Positions 42,421 to 53,189 of a stretch of 64,000 nt of DNA are shown here, piece after piece. Source of the DNA: Lepidostoma basale (taxonomy: Eukaryota > Arthropoda > Insecta > Trichoptera > Lepidostomatidae). The translations under genes were made by a program, and so were the position numbers. Location: positions 124,001 through 188,000 of the forward strand of contig JAHDVF020000528.1 in NCBI GenBank assembly GCA_022606425.2, written 5' to 3'. Under the pieces are notes generated by a model. That model was not told where the DNA came from and searched no databases. It saw only the letters and a list, made by a program, of their open reading frames with translations. The number at the start of each line of letters is the position of its first letter. The first letter of the stretch is position 1.

Positions 42421-42520
42421 AAAATAAATTTATCGATTGTATTGGTCTAAACATCGCCAGACAAAAAGTTATATTTACATGCGTAATTTAAGAAATATCT
42501 GCTTATTTTCGTCAATTACT

Positions 42521-42611
42521 GGTGCCGTGTGCAAATCTCAATTACTTCGGAAGCTTTCCCAATGCGGCTCTGTTTGACATTTGATTTATTTTATTAAATT
42601 CACACGGCACC
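42521..42611. mobile_element. 91-bp MITE-like element
   Basis: Bounded by perfect 11-bp inverted repeats GGTGCCGTGTG and CACACGGCACC. Single copies of the same 11-mer occur at 40798 and 40845. No target duplication is obvious. Confidence 0.5.
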
Positions 42612-42614
42612 ACA

Positions 42615-43030
42615 CCTAACAATTGTTTTATCAATTTATTAATTGATTTCATGTCATTTTAAATCATATTCCAAAGGCACGTGGTTCCCCGCAACAAACA
42701 AAAAATAATTGGTATTTAAGCCAATGCTCTTATGAACGATTAGTATGTCACACACAATAATGAATTATTTTTGAATACTCAGTGCTTACTTGAATTGAGT
42801 ATAATTTTGTTATCTGCAAAGTATTTTGCGATGTATATTTCTAATTGTATAAAATCATTACTTACTTTATGTACAATATATAATATAACATATTAGAAAG
42901 CATGTGAATATATTTAGTACAACACCGACGAAACCTAACACATAAATAATAAACTTGTGGTAGGAATTTAAAAACATAATAAGGTTTTTTATATGATAAA
43001 AGACTATATGTTAAGCAATATGTTTTTCTT
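42615..43030. other. AT-rich non-coding stretch
   Basis: Nothing recognised. Confidence 0.5.
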
Positions 43031-43034
43031 ATTA

Positions 43035-43450
43035 TTTATAACAACAACAATAACAAACCAATACGCGAGAATGGACCGCCACACTACTCTATCCTGGCAC
43101 ACCTCTCTAGCTTCTTCCACATTCATTCAGCGAGTCATACACGCACGTCGATTTTTCCGACTTCTAACATGAACAACCTTTAAAATTTGATTAATTTGTT
43201 CATGCCACGTTTGACTCTGTAGGTACTCCATTTACATCATTAACGTATACTTTCTTAACCATTCTTTCTCCATCCATGCGCTCCATATGTCCGAACCAAC
43301 GCAGCCATCCTTTCATAATTTTGTTTATAATACCTTCTTTCGCTCTACATTCCTTTCTTATATCAACATTTGAGATTCTGTCGTATATCGTTCTACACAC
43401 ATACTCGTACGTCTTAGGGACATCATCTCTACTGCATTTATTTTGCGATA
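43035..43450 (-). mobile_element. LINE A copy, (TTG)n-type tail
   Basis: Minus strand; ACAACAACAATAACA tail. An 88-codon frame (43466-43200) encodes CRTIYDRISNVDIRKECRAK and WLRWFGHMERMDGERM, ending in a frameshift before the Gly-Arg-Pro segment. Confidence 0.85.
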
Positions 43451-43604
43451 ATTGAAATATGGGCAATCTGTAATATTCGAGATGTGGTCAGATGGAGGTG
43501 ACAATGTTGACTCATCAGACGCTGAACTTCAGCATCACCGGAGGAGAATCCTGTAGTAACGGACTCTTAAATCTAGAGCATGTTTAAGAAGAGAAGAATA
43601 TTGA

Positions 43605-43715
43605 TATAAACCTCAAACAAAGAAATCATCATGCCGCCCTCCTGGAGGGATAAATAGAGAGAATGGACTGCTATGCTATTCTATCCTGATAAACTTCTAA
43701 AGCTAAGTTTTTGCC
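43605..43715 (-). mobile_element. LINE A 3' terminal fragment, old
   Basis: AATCATCATGCCGCCCTCCT and GAGAGAATGGACTGCTATGC are recognisable reverse complements of the terminal coding block. Confidence 0.55.
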
Positions 43716-43754
43716 CATGTCTCGAACAAAAAGATCAACATGTTGACTGACTGC

Positions 43755-44385
43755 ATTGGCGCAAAAAAAGGCTATGCAACGGATCTGCTTTGTGGCTGGT
43801 CTTTGAAATTCAAAATACGTCCAAAAACCTTAAAGAACAAGGTATACCGTGGACCATCCTGTGGATGGGTCACAACGGACTGGAAGGGAACAAAAGAGCT
43901 GTTGAATTGACTAAGGCTGCCTTGAAGGTCAAAATTGCGAAACTCTACTTCAAGTTTCCTCTCAACTACCCAAAACACACCATCCGAGAACACATAAACA
44001 CACTGTGGGAAGACAAGAGGCACCACTTGAAACGGGACTAAAAAAATCTTCCCATCCATACAAGATGCCAAAAAAATGGGGAAGAGAATTACACCTAAAT
44101 TCTAGCTCATGCAAATACTCACTGGACACAGAGCCACACTTTCATACCTACATAGGTTCAAAATCAAATACACATCTTGCTGCCCATGCATCTCACAAAC
44201 AGACCAAACAATAGAACATGTAATCATCCCTGCCCCATCTAAACGCGAGAGAGATGGAAATTGGAGAAGGAATGCCGGCGGAGAGATATCCACATCACTG
44301 ACCTCCCAGTCATCCTCTTCAATACAGACACATCTTCGACTCCGTAACCACGGTGGTGGATCGGGTGCGAGCAGTCAATAAGTAA
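43755..44385 (+). pseudogene. LINE F: RNase H and C-terminus, frameshifted
   Basis: Plus strand. The end of an RNase H domain is visible as WMGHNGLEGNKRAVELTKAA (43860-43920), matching the usual Pro-X-His-X-Gly-X-X-Gly-Asn-Glu-X-Ala-Asp pattern with the catalytic Asp replaced by Val. After stops and frame changes, QILTGHRATLSYLHRFKI and a Cys-Pro-Cys...His zinc-knuckle-like segment follow (44109-44225), as in I/R1/LOA-type LINEs. Confidence 0.75.
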
Positions 44386-44555
44386 TGTTAAATGAACGTA
44401 GTTTCTTCACAGGTATGCGGCGTCCCGACTGTGGTTTTCTATGGTACCCTCAGTTGTAAGGCGAAGTCAGGATGCCATATATAATAGATAACCCATGGAA
44501 TCACAAGACAGGTACACTGACAAACACTTTCTTTAATATTCAGCCAAGTCATACA
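44386..44555. other. Non-coding stretch
   Basis: Nothing recognised. Confidence 0.4.
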
Positions 44556-44559
44556 TGCA

Positions 44560-44685
44560 TGGCAATTATTTAAACTTTTATAGGACTGTCATGATTCGCC
44601 TAGCTTCCCTGGCAAGGTGTAACATTTGACTCCCATTTAATATATTGAAACCTCCAGAAAAAACATAAAATCAATAAAAGAAAAT
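44560..44685. repeat. Decayed F2 foldback
   Basis: TTTTATAGGACTGTCATGAT, AAGGTGTAACATTTGACTCC and TTAATATATTGAAACCTCCA follow the F2 plan at low identity. Confidence 0.4.
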
Positions 44686-44714
44686 GTCAAAAATCAGTTG
44701 GCACTAGAAGTGTA

Positions 44715-45142
44715 GAGTAGTAGGATGAAAGCCGTAGAAATGAGGTAACTAAAAAAATGTATGGAAAAACAATGTATGGTAGAATACGTAATGAAGTAAG
44801 AAAGGAATGTAAGGCAAATGAATGCATCCTAAATAAAATTAAGGAAGGGCCACTGAGATGGTTTGGACATATGGAACGAATGGATGAGAGAAAATTGATT
44901 AAAAAGTTATATAGAAGTAATGTGAATGGAGAAAGAAGTCGAGGAAGGCCATGGATGATATGACATGATGCAATTAATTAATTACTGAAAGGCGCCCATG
45001 TTCTACAAGTGTGCAGGTCACGATGTGTGAATATAGAAGAGGGCGAGAGTTGTGTCAGGATAGAACAGTGTGGCGGTCCATCCTTACTGCCTACCACTTC
45101 GGAGAAACAATGTGATGGTTAGTTAGTTAGTTGTAAAATGAA
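44715..45142 (+). mobile_element. LINE A copy, second subfamily
   Basis: Plus strand. A 68-codon frame (44757-44963) encodes RKECKANECILNKIKEGPLR then WFGHMERMDERKLIKKLYRS and a Gly-Arg-Pro-Trp motif. The terminal block and (TTAG)n tail are at 45060-45133. Confidence 0.8.
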
Positions 45143-45292
45143 AATTTATCATTCACACTTGGATGATCTGAAAATATTTTTTTGTGGTTTTAACTTATTG
45201 ATATGATTACGTCAAACGTTCATTGTTTCAATATTATTATAATTTTAAGTGATAAAACAATTTGATAACAAAAACATTACAACTTGAAAACA

Positions 45293-45380
45293 CGACCTTC
45301 GTGTTAGTGATGCAATGGCTATGAAAACCATACTGAAGGTCCCGGATTCGATTCCCAGCGATGACAGTGTGATTCCCACA
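45293..45380 (+). mobile_element. tRNA-derived SINE head
   Basis: CGACCTTCGTG, a damaged A box, and B-box-like CCGGATTCGATTCCC (45345-45358), then AGTGTGATTCCCACACTG. It joins directly to LINE A sequence at 45381. Confidence 0.65.
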
Positions 45381-45770
45381 CTGAAGAAAGAATGTTAAAA
45401 AATAGAAGCAGAAATTGAGGAAGACCGAGGAAAACGTGGCACGATCAAATAAATCAAATATTGAATGCTGGGCATGTGAGGAGTCAGAGAAATCGACGTG
45501 CATACATGACACGATGAATTAGTTAGTTAGTTAGTTATCCCCAGCTAATATATGTTCTTTAATTTGAATTCACAACTATTCACACACGTGAACTTTTAGG
45601 TGAAAATGAATGAAATCAAATTTATATATCATGTAAAGACATAATCTTGTATGAATGTTGAGGAAGCAAGAGAAATATGTCAGGAAAGAAAAGTGTGGCA
45701 GTTCATTCTTTCTGCTTACCCCTTCGAGGAGACGGCGTGATGGTTAGTCAGTTAATTAGTTAGAAATAAT
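45381..45770 (+). mobile_element. LINE A copy, rearranged near its 3' end
   Basis: 45381-45513 encodes Lys-Thr-Trp-His-Asp-Gln-Ile-Asn and Arg-Arg-Ala-X-Met-Thr-Arg, then jumps to an early (TTAG)n tract (45516-45535). After about 115 unrelated bases, the missing Cys-Met-Asn-Val block, terminal block and a second TGATGGTTAGTCAG tail follow at 45650-45765. Confidence 0.7.
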
Positions 45771-45774
45771 CTTT

Positions 45775-45900
45775 TGGAATTTGAAACACAACACTGTATA
45801 TTTAGTTAACTAAAGTGGAAAATATACAGTGCTGTGTTTAAAATTCCAATTTACAATGGAAATCCACAGTGTTAACGCCTTAACTTTCAATAAATTACAA
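45775..45900. mobile_element. Foldback hairpin related to F4
   Basis: Arms GGAATTTGAAACACAACACT (45777-45796) and its partner CTGTGTTTAAAATTCC pair around TTAGTTAACTAA. CACAGTGTTAACGCC at 45872 also occurs, as a variant, in the F4 relatives at 7260 and 49780. Confidence 0.5.
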
Positions 45901-46027
45901 AATCTTTTATTTATATTATTTTACTAAAAATTGACAATAAAACATTGAATGCACCAACTTTCCTAAGGCAAAAATATTGACTGACGCTGTTGTCTTAACA
46001 TATGTATTATATATCCCTTATTTTACT

Positions 46028-46630
46028 ACAACAAACAGCTAACTAACAGCTAAGCTCTCTAACCACCAAGCCGTTTCCCCGATGACAGAAGAAATGGATC
46101 ACCACACTGATCTTTCCTGCCATACTTCTCTCACCTCCTCAACAATCCTACACCGTGTCATGCACCCATGTCGAATTCTCTGGCCGACATACAAATTAGA
46201 TTGATTGATTGAGCCATGTCATTCTTCCTCAATTTATACTTTCTACACTATTCGTTCTTCATTTGTTCTTTCAGTGTGTCTAAACCATTTTAATGTATCA
46301 TTCATTATTTAATTTAGAACACTTTAATTCGAACTGCATTCCTTCTTATATCTGCATTTAGCATTCTATTATAAAGTTATTTGCCACAAATTTATCTAAG
46401 AAATCTCATTTCCATGGCATTTCTTTACTTTCATCTTTTTTTTACCAGATCAATGGTTCACTTCTGTAGATTGGTACAGAACACCATTGTGACCTGCCGT
46501 CTCGATGTTTTATGATAGACTTTTGATGGCAATGACAACTTAAAATGTACCATTCACTTTGTTGTCTGCTGCAACCTTTCGTTCAATATCCCTCTACACT
46601 CATCTATCATTTGTAAGTATGCTTCCTGAA
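46028..46630 (-). mobile_element. LINE A copy, older, interrupted by LINE B
   Basis: Minus strand; the (TTAG)-type tail AGCTAACTAACAG is at 46027-46040, then the terminal block and a decayed series through the Trp-Phe-X-His region (46270) to the reverse-transcriptase end region (46590). It continues as GTATAATAAAAT-flanking sequence beyond the LINE B insertion. Confidence 0.7.
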
Positions 46631-46633
46631 TAT

Positions 46634-46879
46634 TCTCTTCTTCTTCTTCACTTTTGGTAGACTCAGGAGTCTGTTATTTCAGGCGGGTCCTCTTGAGACG
46701 CTGAACTCCAGCTTTCTCTCCACCGTTTCGGGAGTCTTCCTGGTCGGCGTTGTTTGTTTGGCGTTCCATGGAGAGCTATGTGTGGTATCTTATTTGAGCT
46801 CATCCTTTCTACATGTTGATGCCAGTATCGCCGTCTTTTACGTCCCCATCTGACCACATCTTCGACCTCGCAAAATTCA
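46634..46879 (-). mobile_element. LINE B 3' fragment with 13-bp target duplication
   Basis: Minus strand encodes VVRWGRKRRRYWHQHVERMS, IPHIALHGTPNKQRRPGRLP and a PPEITDS end, with a (GAA)n tail. GCTTCCTGAATAT lies at 46621-46633 and again at 46880-46892. Inserted into an older LINE A. Confidence 0.9.
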
Positions 46880-46892
46880 GCTTCCTGAATAT

Positions 46893-47200
46893 AATAAAAT
46901 ATTATGTTATGTCTTAAAGGCAATCTGATAGTTACATCAATTTTTAGGTACTGTTGTATTCATAATGTTATTTTTTTATTCTGATAAATCGGAATTTGGT
47001 AATTTTTAATTGCGAAATAATTTCTAAATTCGGAAAATTGTTATATATAATGGTTATTTAGTGATACAATAAGTTTGTATTATTGCATATTTGATTCCTA
47101 TCAGGACACCCGCCAGAGACAGATAAGATTGAATTCTTTATTGAATTTTTCTTAGAGGCAGATTAGATAAGATTTTAAGGTGAATACTAAACTCAAACTG
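46893..47200. other. AT-rich non-coding stretch
   Basis: Nothing recognised. Confidence 0.5.
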
Positions 47201-47204
47201 CAAA

Positions 47205-48246
47205 TAGATATATATGTACACGGAAACAAAGATGGCAGTAAATAATGAAGTTCTATTGCCAACCCCTTTGTATGGAAGTGAAGCTTGGAACTGGAAAAAG
47301 AAGGATGAAAGTAGGATAAATGCCATAGAAATAAGGTCACTAAGAAGAATGTGGAAAATTATATATTATAGAATAACAAATGATGAAATAAGGAGGAAAT
47401 GTAAAGCGGGTGATTGCATCATGAGTAAAATTAAAAAAGGATCCCTGAGATGGTTTGTACATATGGAACAAATGGACATGGGAAGAATGGTTAAAATGTT
47501 GCATACAAGTAGTGTGAGTGGAAAGAAAAGCCATGGAAGACCAAGGAAAGCATGGCATGACCAAATTAATCAAATACTAAAAGGCATTCAAATTCTGAAA
47601 AACCGACGAGCAAGCATGTTACAATGTATGAATATAGAGGAATCTAAAGAGATATCTCAGGACAGAGCAGTATGGCAGTCCATCCTCTCGCCTACCCTCT
47701 AGAGCAGTGTTTCTTAACCGTATTGAAAGAATCGCCCCCTTTACCACAGTAAAATTATCCAATGCCCTCCCCCCCACCCAAACAAAAACGAAATTTCAAA
47801 TTTACGCTTTTCTCTAAGTAGGTATGTATTTTATGCAATGGATTTCCTACTATAAATAATAATAAAAAGACTGGTACGGTACAACATTTGTCCTATATCA
47901 AAACAATCATAGGTGAATAATGAACCTTTTTGAATGAGCTTTTATTTTATATGACGAACATCATATTAAGTATTATGCCCAAGCTTAAATTTTTGCGTGT
48001 GATAGTGTAGTTTATTTAACAGAACTTTAAAAACAAAGCTATTTAAGAAAGTGTATAAGTGTGCATATTTCGTGAATGAGCTTATTTTTCTATATTGACG
48101 CAATGCCCACTCGAAGTTCTCCAACACCCCCTAAATGCTAAAAATTTAAAAACACCCCGCCAGACCTTTAACACCCACAAAGAGGCGCTGGCGCCCCGGT
48201 TAAGAATAAATGCTCTAGAGAAATGGCATGATTGCTAGTTAGTTAC
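47205..48246 (+). pseudogene. LINE A: best-preserved second-subfamily C-terminus, split by a hAT element
   Basis: A 162-codon frame (47214-47702) runs from KMAVNNEVLLPTPLYGSEAW through RSLRRM, SLRWFVHMEQMDMGRMVKML, SHGRPRKAWHDQINQIL and AVWQSILSPTL. It ends by reading into the hAT element. The LINE resumes after the element at 48221 (AAATGGCATGATTGCTAGTT), giving its tail. This reading restores the normal 3' end of the family. Confidence 0.85.
47705..48212. mobile_element. Non-autonomous hAT-like element
   Basis: 508 bp. The ends CAGTGTTTCTTAACCG and CGGTTAAGAATAAATG are imperfect inverted repeats. The 8-bp duplication CTCTAGAG lies at 47697-47704 and 48213-48220. An 8-bp duplication plus CAGTG...TTAACC ends are the signature of hAT DNA transposons. 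No transposase; the interior is AT-rich with C-rich patches. Confidence 0.85.
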
Positions 48247-49760
48247 TACATATATACTACATAAGTATATGTAAAAATAAATAATAAAACAAAAGTTAGG
48301 AAATATTTATATTTATTATACATTTGATTATATAACATTGTATTTATTGTAAGAGTATTTATCAATAATTATCAGAGTTGTCCGAATAAATATTCTTTTG
48401 TTCTAATAAAGTACAGTTAGCTCTCGTTTTGATTGGATAACTTGTTAAAAAAAAAACATTTACAGAATTAAAAATCATTTGCCTGATAAAGGAAGCATTC
48501 TATTTACTGAGAAAAAAATCCATTAAAGGTCTGCATCTTCCAGGAGAAATTCCATGAAAGAAATCCGGAGAATAAAACCGAGAACTAACTGAACTCTCCG
48601 TAATCCCAAAGCTTTTCTACGCACAAGCGGTGATTCGAGATTTTTTTATAATGTGTAGTAAATTACAGAACACTTCTATAATACATTACTTTGTAAATTA
48701 TTTAAAAATAAAAGAAATACTGTAATCAAATTTTCATCTTTGAAAAATCTAACATTAATGTATCACAAAAAAAAATCATGTTTGAAAATTTGAATTATTA
48801 CAATACGACGTTATATTTGTAAAATAGATCAAAAGTTTGGTCATTTTAAGTATATAACTCCATCTAAAACCTTTGTTTTTTAAACCATCCCATAAATTAA
48901 CTCCTCAAACAATTTCAAGTGACGATATGTAAGATTGCACATTCAACACTTTTTAAAACATTTACAAAGTTTAAAATAATAGAAATATAAACAGAATCGT
49001 ATTGATTGCGGTAATTACTTGCCGACTTAAAAAAATAAGGTAAAATGAAGTGTAAGAACATTGCTTTCAATCAGCGGTCTATTCTAGCTGGAGATTCTTA
49101 TTGTTTACTACATTTATCTTAGTCAGTTTTAAGATTAACATTAAATATTTCGGGAGCAAGGGACATTACAATTTTCCTCTTTACCCCACAACATAAAGGA
49201 ATGAGTTTGTAGTCATGATTCGACATGTTTTCATTCATAACATTGCTTAATATAACATTAAGGATTATATTACCTATGTACATATATTTGCTAATTTAAA
49301 GATTGTTTCCGTATCGTACTATGTATTATAATTAAACATAAATCATGAATTACATGTATGTCACACGCACTACACTTCAAGATATAATCCCAAGGATATG
49401 ATACGTGAAATGTTGGACCAACTTTCAACATGTGTGTTTAAACTTTGCAAATCTGTGATCTGTTATACTAGTAATAAGTGAGAACAGTTCATTCTGGCTC
49501 ATCGAAAAGGCTCAAGCAAGATGAAGTTTATAGAACTTACTATCTACATCATAAATCTATAAGTTGGAATTTTTTAAGATAATTGATGAGGTTAGCAACA
49601 AAAATATGAATTGTATACATTTTACAGCATTATTGACTTTTAAAATGGATGTTTCAGATAGCTGGCATCCTTCGTAAATTTTAACAGTGTAAAAACAAAA
49701 TTATTAAAGGATTTTCAGTCTTCCGAATCTTGTCAGATTAAAAATAAATAAAATGTTGTT
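48247..49760. other. AT-rich non-coding stretch
   Basis: No gene, RNA or recognisable repeat on either strand. Confidence 0.5.
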
Positions 49761-49764
49761 TAAT

Positions 49765-49950
49765 TTTAGATAAACTTAAGGCGTTAACACTATGGAATTC
49801 CATAATGACGATTTTTTTATAAATTAAAACAGTTTTTTTCCACTTTTGAGTTTATTTTGATTATATCAAAAAACAGTGTTTTAATTCATAAAATTTTGTA
49901 TTAAATTTTGAAAAATGAATTTACAGCACAAAGTGAAAGCGAACATAGAT
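49765..49950. mobile_element. F4 foldback relative
   Basis: AGATAAACTTAAGGCGTTAA, ATGGAATTCCATAATGACGA and TTTTTCCACTTTTGAGTTTA match 7256-7345. The right side ends TTACAGCACAAAGTGAAAGC, the shared foldback end motif. The apex is deleted. Confidence 0.55.
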
Positions 49951-50220
49951 GAAAAATGTCAAATCTGTCATTACATGGTCTCTCATACTGTACGGCGACA
50001 GTAATGTAATAAGCGTGACATATGTTTCCAAACTTATTTTGCGTACAACCCTCTTTTCAAAAAAAAATCTCAACACTCTTCGGAAATTCTACCTATTAAA
50101 CTACCAACAGAAAGATTCTGTGGCATTTAAAAAAACTTCATTTCAACTCATATTCTATGTTGAAAGAAAAGTAATTCGAGTTTGCACCAAGCGGCAGTAT
50201 CTTCCACTATAGAAATCATT
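49951..50220. other. Non-coding stretch downstream of AP2S1
   Basis: An 87-codon plus-strand frame (49949-50212) has no convincing domain; an alternative frame shows a weak Cys-X2-Cys-His pattern at 49955 only. Confidence 0.35.
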
Positions 50221-50224
50221 GCAT

Positions 50225-50230
50225 TTTATT
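50225..50230 (-). terminator. Possible AP2S1 polyadenylation signal
   Basis: AATAAA on the minus strand about 190 bases past the AP2S1 stop codon; position is plausible, not proven. Confidence 0.4.
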
Positions 50231-50416
50231 TTAGCAATTGGTTTCAATACTGAAACACATGTAATATAATTCTATGTAACGTAAATTTCCACTTTGAATA
50301 GTGCAAAGGGAAATAGAACACATGGCACCTTGTTGTTTTATATAATGAAGTGTACTAATGCAATTAACTCATCGCGGAAACACATTCTAACAAGTAGTTA
50401 AGCTAGGAGTACTCCT

Positions 50417-51263
50417 TTATTCCAAGGAGTTCAACATCAGCAGTTGTTTGAGGACCTTCGTCTGCGACGTCTCCCGAATCTCTCCGGCCAGGAACATCTC
50501 GTCCACCACGGTGTACACTTTGTAGAAGTTAAACACCAGGTCGAGTTCGCACACATTGTGAAAATATTCGTTTAATACTTCCACGAAATTGTGGATCGCT
50601 TCCAAGTAGCACAGATTGTTGTCATTGACATCCACACATATGCAGAAATACAGGCCAGCATACCTTCTGTATACTATCTTGAAATTACGAAACTGAAAAA
50701 AACAAACATCGCATTCAGAACGAGGTGGAAAGTGTATGGTATATTATATCACAAACACAAACAGAAATCACCAAAAACTAGTCATAAGTTATAAATTTAC
50801 TATGCGCAGTGTATGCCCAGAATAATTTACACAGATATCTCTGAATTCGCATTAAGAATTTATGAAAACACTAAAAGCGGGCTTAACAATTTTCATGCCG
50901 AATTGTGAGTTGTGCACATAAAATGTACAAAAATAATATAAGAAAATACTCACTTCTACAAAATTTGTGTGTTTCGCATCTCTCACAGTAACAACAGCAT
51001 GAACTTCCTCGATAAGTTTTTGTTTCTCATCATCATCAAAATTCATGTACCACTTTGCCAAACGCGTCTTTCCTGCACGATTCTGGATTAGTATAAACCG
51101 AATCTGAAAGGAAATTCCAATACTCGTTAGAGAAAATGTGAGTAACAATAAACCCTTGTATTTGCACGTGGAATCTGAAATCAGTTAGCAAATAGCGAAA
51201 TATTGGAAACAAAATAAAATAATTCCTAGTAAAATATCTAATTTAAACATTCTCGCATACCAT
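50417..51263 (-). CDS. AP2S1: AP-2 complex subunit sigma (complete, three exons)
   Basis: Small (sigma) subunit of the AP-2 adaptor, which links clathrin to cargo and PtdIns(4,5)P2 at the plasma membrane during endocytosis. Coding exons on the minus strand are 51263-51261 (the ATG only), 51103-50954 (residues 2-51) and 50692-50417 (residues 52-142 plus TAA). Introns of 157 and 261 bp are both phase 0 with GT and AG ends. The product is 142 residues, the usual length of the family. It begins [21 protein letters not shown] and continues through the [18 protein letters not shown] segment to [11 protein letters not shown]. This is the longin-like sigma fold that, with the alpha subunit, binds acidic dileucine signals. 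Near-identity to animal AP-2 sigma, as known from the family, makes the call secure. The neighbouring gene points the other way. Confidence 0.97.
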
Positions 51264-51595
51264 TTCGATCGATTTGACACTTCACTCGGCGCTGACGTAC
51301 GCACGCAAAGTTGTTAACGATTGGCCGGAGAAACTCCCTAAACGTGACCAACATTAGAAAAAGAATCTTCATACATGAAATTAAATAAATCGACGCATAC
51401 ATCAGAAATACTCTAGAAAATTAATTACGGCGGGTCTTCTGTCTTCAGCGTTGTGCAAATAACAATACTCTATGACTGCACATGTACAAATTGTAAATCT
51501 TTACCACGGGATTAATATCCCCAAAAAGGTTACATAAGAATACTGAAAATCGTTAAATAGTTGTAAATAAAAACCAAAAATATATATATATAGGG
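51264..51595. promoter_or_regulatory. Upstream region of AP2S1
   Basis: Expected to hold the 5' UTR and promoter of AP2S1. It is somewhat GC-richer near 51270-51330 (CGGCGCTGACGTACGCACGC). No TATA box or clear initiator recognised. Confidence 0.35.
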
Positions 51596-51596
51596 G

Positions 51597-51975
51597 TAAC
51601 ATCCACAAATTTGTGGACACGTGAGAGAAGGAGAGCGATGGCGTATTCGACACAACGAAGAGCTGTATTTCATGTATCAGGCCCCCAACATCTCCACGCA
51701 CATAAAGCTACAAAGATTAAGATAGGCTGAACATGTATGGAGGATGCCGAACTCGCGGGTCTCCAAACGCATTATGACTGGACACTCGAGCGGATGGAGA
51801 AGAGTGGGAAGATCAAGGCTGAGGTGAGAGGACGAAGTAAATAAGGATGCGGCACGACTTCTTCGGGTGCTGAACTGGAGGACGACTGCTGAGGACAGGG
51901 ACTGCTGGAGGCGAAAGCTGACCTAGGCCAAGGCTCGATATGGGCTGAAGCACCATTGGAAGAAGAAGAATATTC
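51597..51975 (+). pseudogene. LINE G6 C-terminus (RTE-like)
   Basis: Plus strand: WRIRHNEELYFMYQAPNIST, HIKLQRLR, a Glu-His-Val-Trp-Arg-Met motif, SRVSKRIMTGHSSGWRRVGR, then DAARLLRVLNWRTTAEDRDC and the Ala-Lys-Ala-Arg-Tyr-Gly-Leu end with a GAAGAAGAA tail. Two stops interrupt it. Block order is that of RTE-type LINE ORFs. Confidence 0.8.
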
Positions 51976-51996
51976 ATAAATTTATATATCATTCTT

Positions 51997-53189
51997 CTTC
52001 CCTTTTTGTAGACTCAGGAGTCTGTTATTTCAGGCGGGTCCTCTTGAGATGCTGAACTCCAGCTTTCTCTCCACCGTTTCGGGGGTCTTCCTGGTCGGCG
52101 TTGTCCGTTTGGCGTTCCATGGAGAGCTATGTGTGGTATTCTATTTGAGCTCATCCTTTCTACGTGTTCATGCCAGTATCGCCGTCTTTGACGTCCCCAT
52201 CTGACCACATCTTCGACCTCGCAGATTTCTCGGATTGCTGTATTCCTAACTCGATCATGTAGGGTCTTGCCAGCTATAGCGCGGAGCGTTTTCATCTCGG
52301 TTGTCCTGAGCATGCTCTTTGTCTTGACAGTGTCTGCCCTCGATTCAATGCCATATGTGAGGATTGGTCGCACACAGGTCTTGTAGATGCGTACCTTGCT
52401 GTCAGTCCTCATGTCCCTGTTTCTCCATATGACATCTTTCAGGCAGCCTGCAACCGCTGCAGCCCTATCCACCTGTGACCTTACTTCTCTGGGGAGGTCA
52501 TTAGAGCTGGTTACTTCGCTTCCGAGATATCTGAATAGGTCCACCTGTTCAATCTCCTCCTGGCGTACGGAGACTTCGCATCTCAGTTGATTTCTTGCGA
52601 ATGTCATACACTTCGTTTTTGGGGTGGATATGATCATGTTATACTTTGAACAGGATTCATCAAACTTTGAGAGCATTGCTTGCAAGTCGCTTTCATTTTC
52701 GGCCACGATTGTGGCGTCGTCTGCATAGCAAAGCATTATAATTACTTTTTTACCCAGAGTGTACCCTAAATTGAGAGATGCAACCTCTGCAATGATGTTG
52801 TCCATGATGCAGTTAAAGAGAAATGGGCTTAAGCTGTCGCCTTGTCTGATGCCAAGGGATGTTTTTATGGCTTTAGTGAATTTCCCATTTGCTCTGATCC
52901 TTGTGTTGCCGTCTAGGTTGATCTCTCTTACCACATTAACAAGTGATGGGGGCGCCAACCTCGTGGTCAAAGTATTCAGGAGGTCCTTCAGCTTGATTCT
53001 GTCAAACGCTTTTGTGAGGTCGATGTAACACAGGTATGCTGGTTTATTATATTCCAATGCTTTTTCCTTTATCTGTCTGAGAGTAAATATTGCATCAGTG
53101 GTGGAGCGGTTCCTTCTGAATCCTTGCTGCTCTTCTCTGTTGGTGATGTGGGTTTCAAGTTTTTCTTTAATTATCATTGTAAATATCAT
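51997..53189 (-). pseudogene. LINE B: reverse transcriptase, 5'-truncated but open
   Basis: A 391-codon minus-strand frame, the longest retrotransposon frame here. The reverse-transcriptase blocks run in order: GFRRNRSTTDAIFTLRQI (residues 23-40), YIDLTKAFDRI with the first catalytic Asp (55-65), GIRQGDSLSP (113-122), YADD catalytic box (155-158), then a thumb and the C-terminal FRYLGSEVT, ILTYGIESRADTVKTK, EMKTLRAIAGK, YWHEHVERM, RRPGRPPKRW and PPEITDS. The N-terminal fingers and any endonuclease are missing, so it cannot be autonomous. The absence of stops suggests recent insertion. The (GAA)n tail lies at the low-coordinate end, beside the tail of LINE G6 in the opposite orientation. Confidence 0.93.

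Noticed and set aside
49949..50212. 87-codon plus-strand frame beside AP2S1
   Set aside because: No recognisable domain, no splice context, and AT-rich codon use typical of chance frames in this window.
51104..51148. N-terminal extension of AP2S1 exon 2 to a Met at 51148
   Set aside because: That stretch is intron with a good 3' splice site at 51104-51106; the family starts M-I-R-F-I-L, reconstructed with the ATG at 51263.
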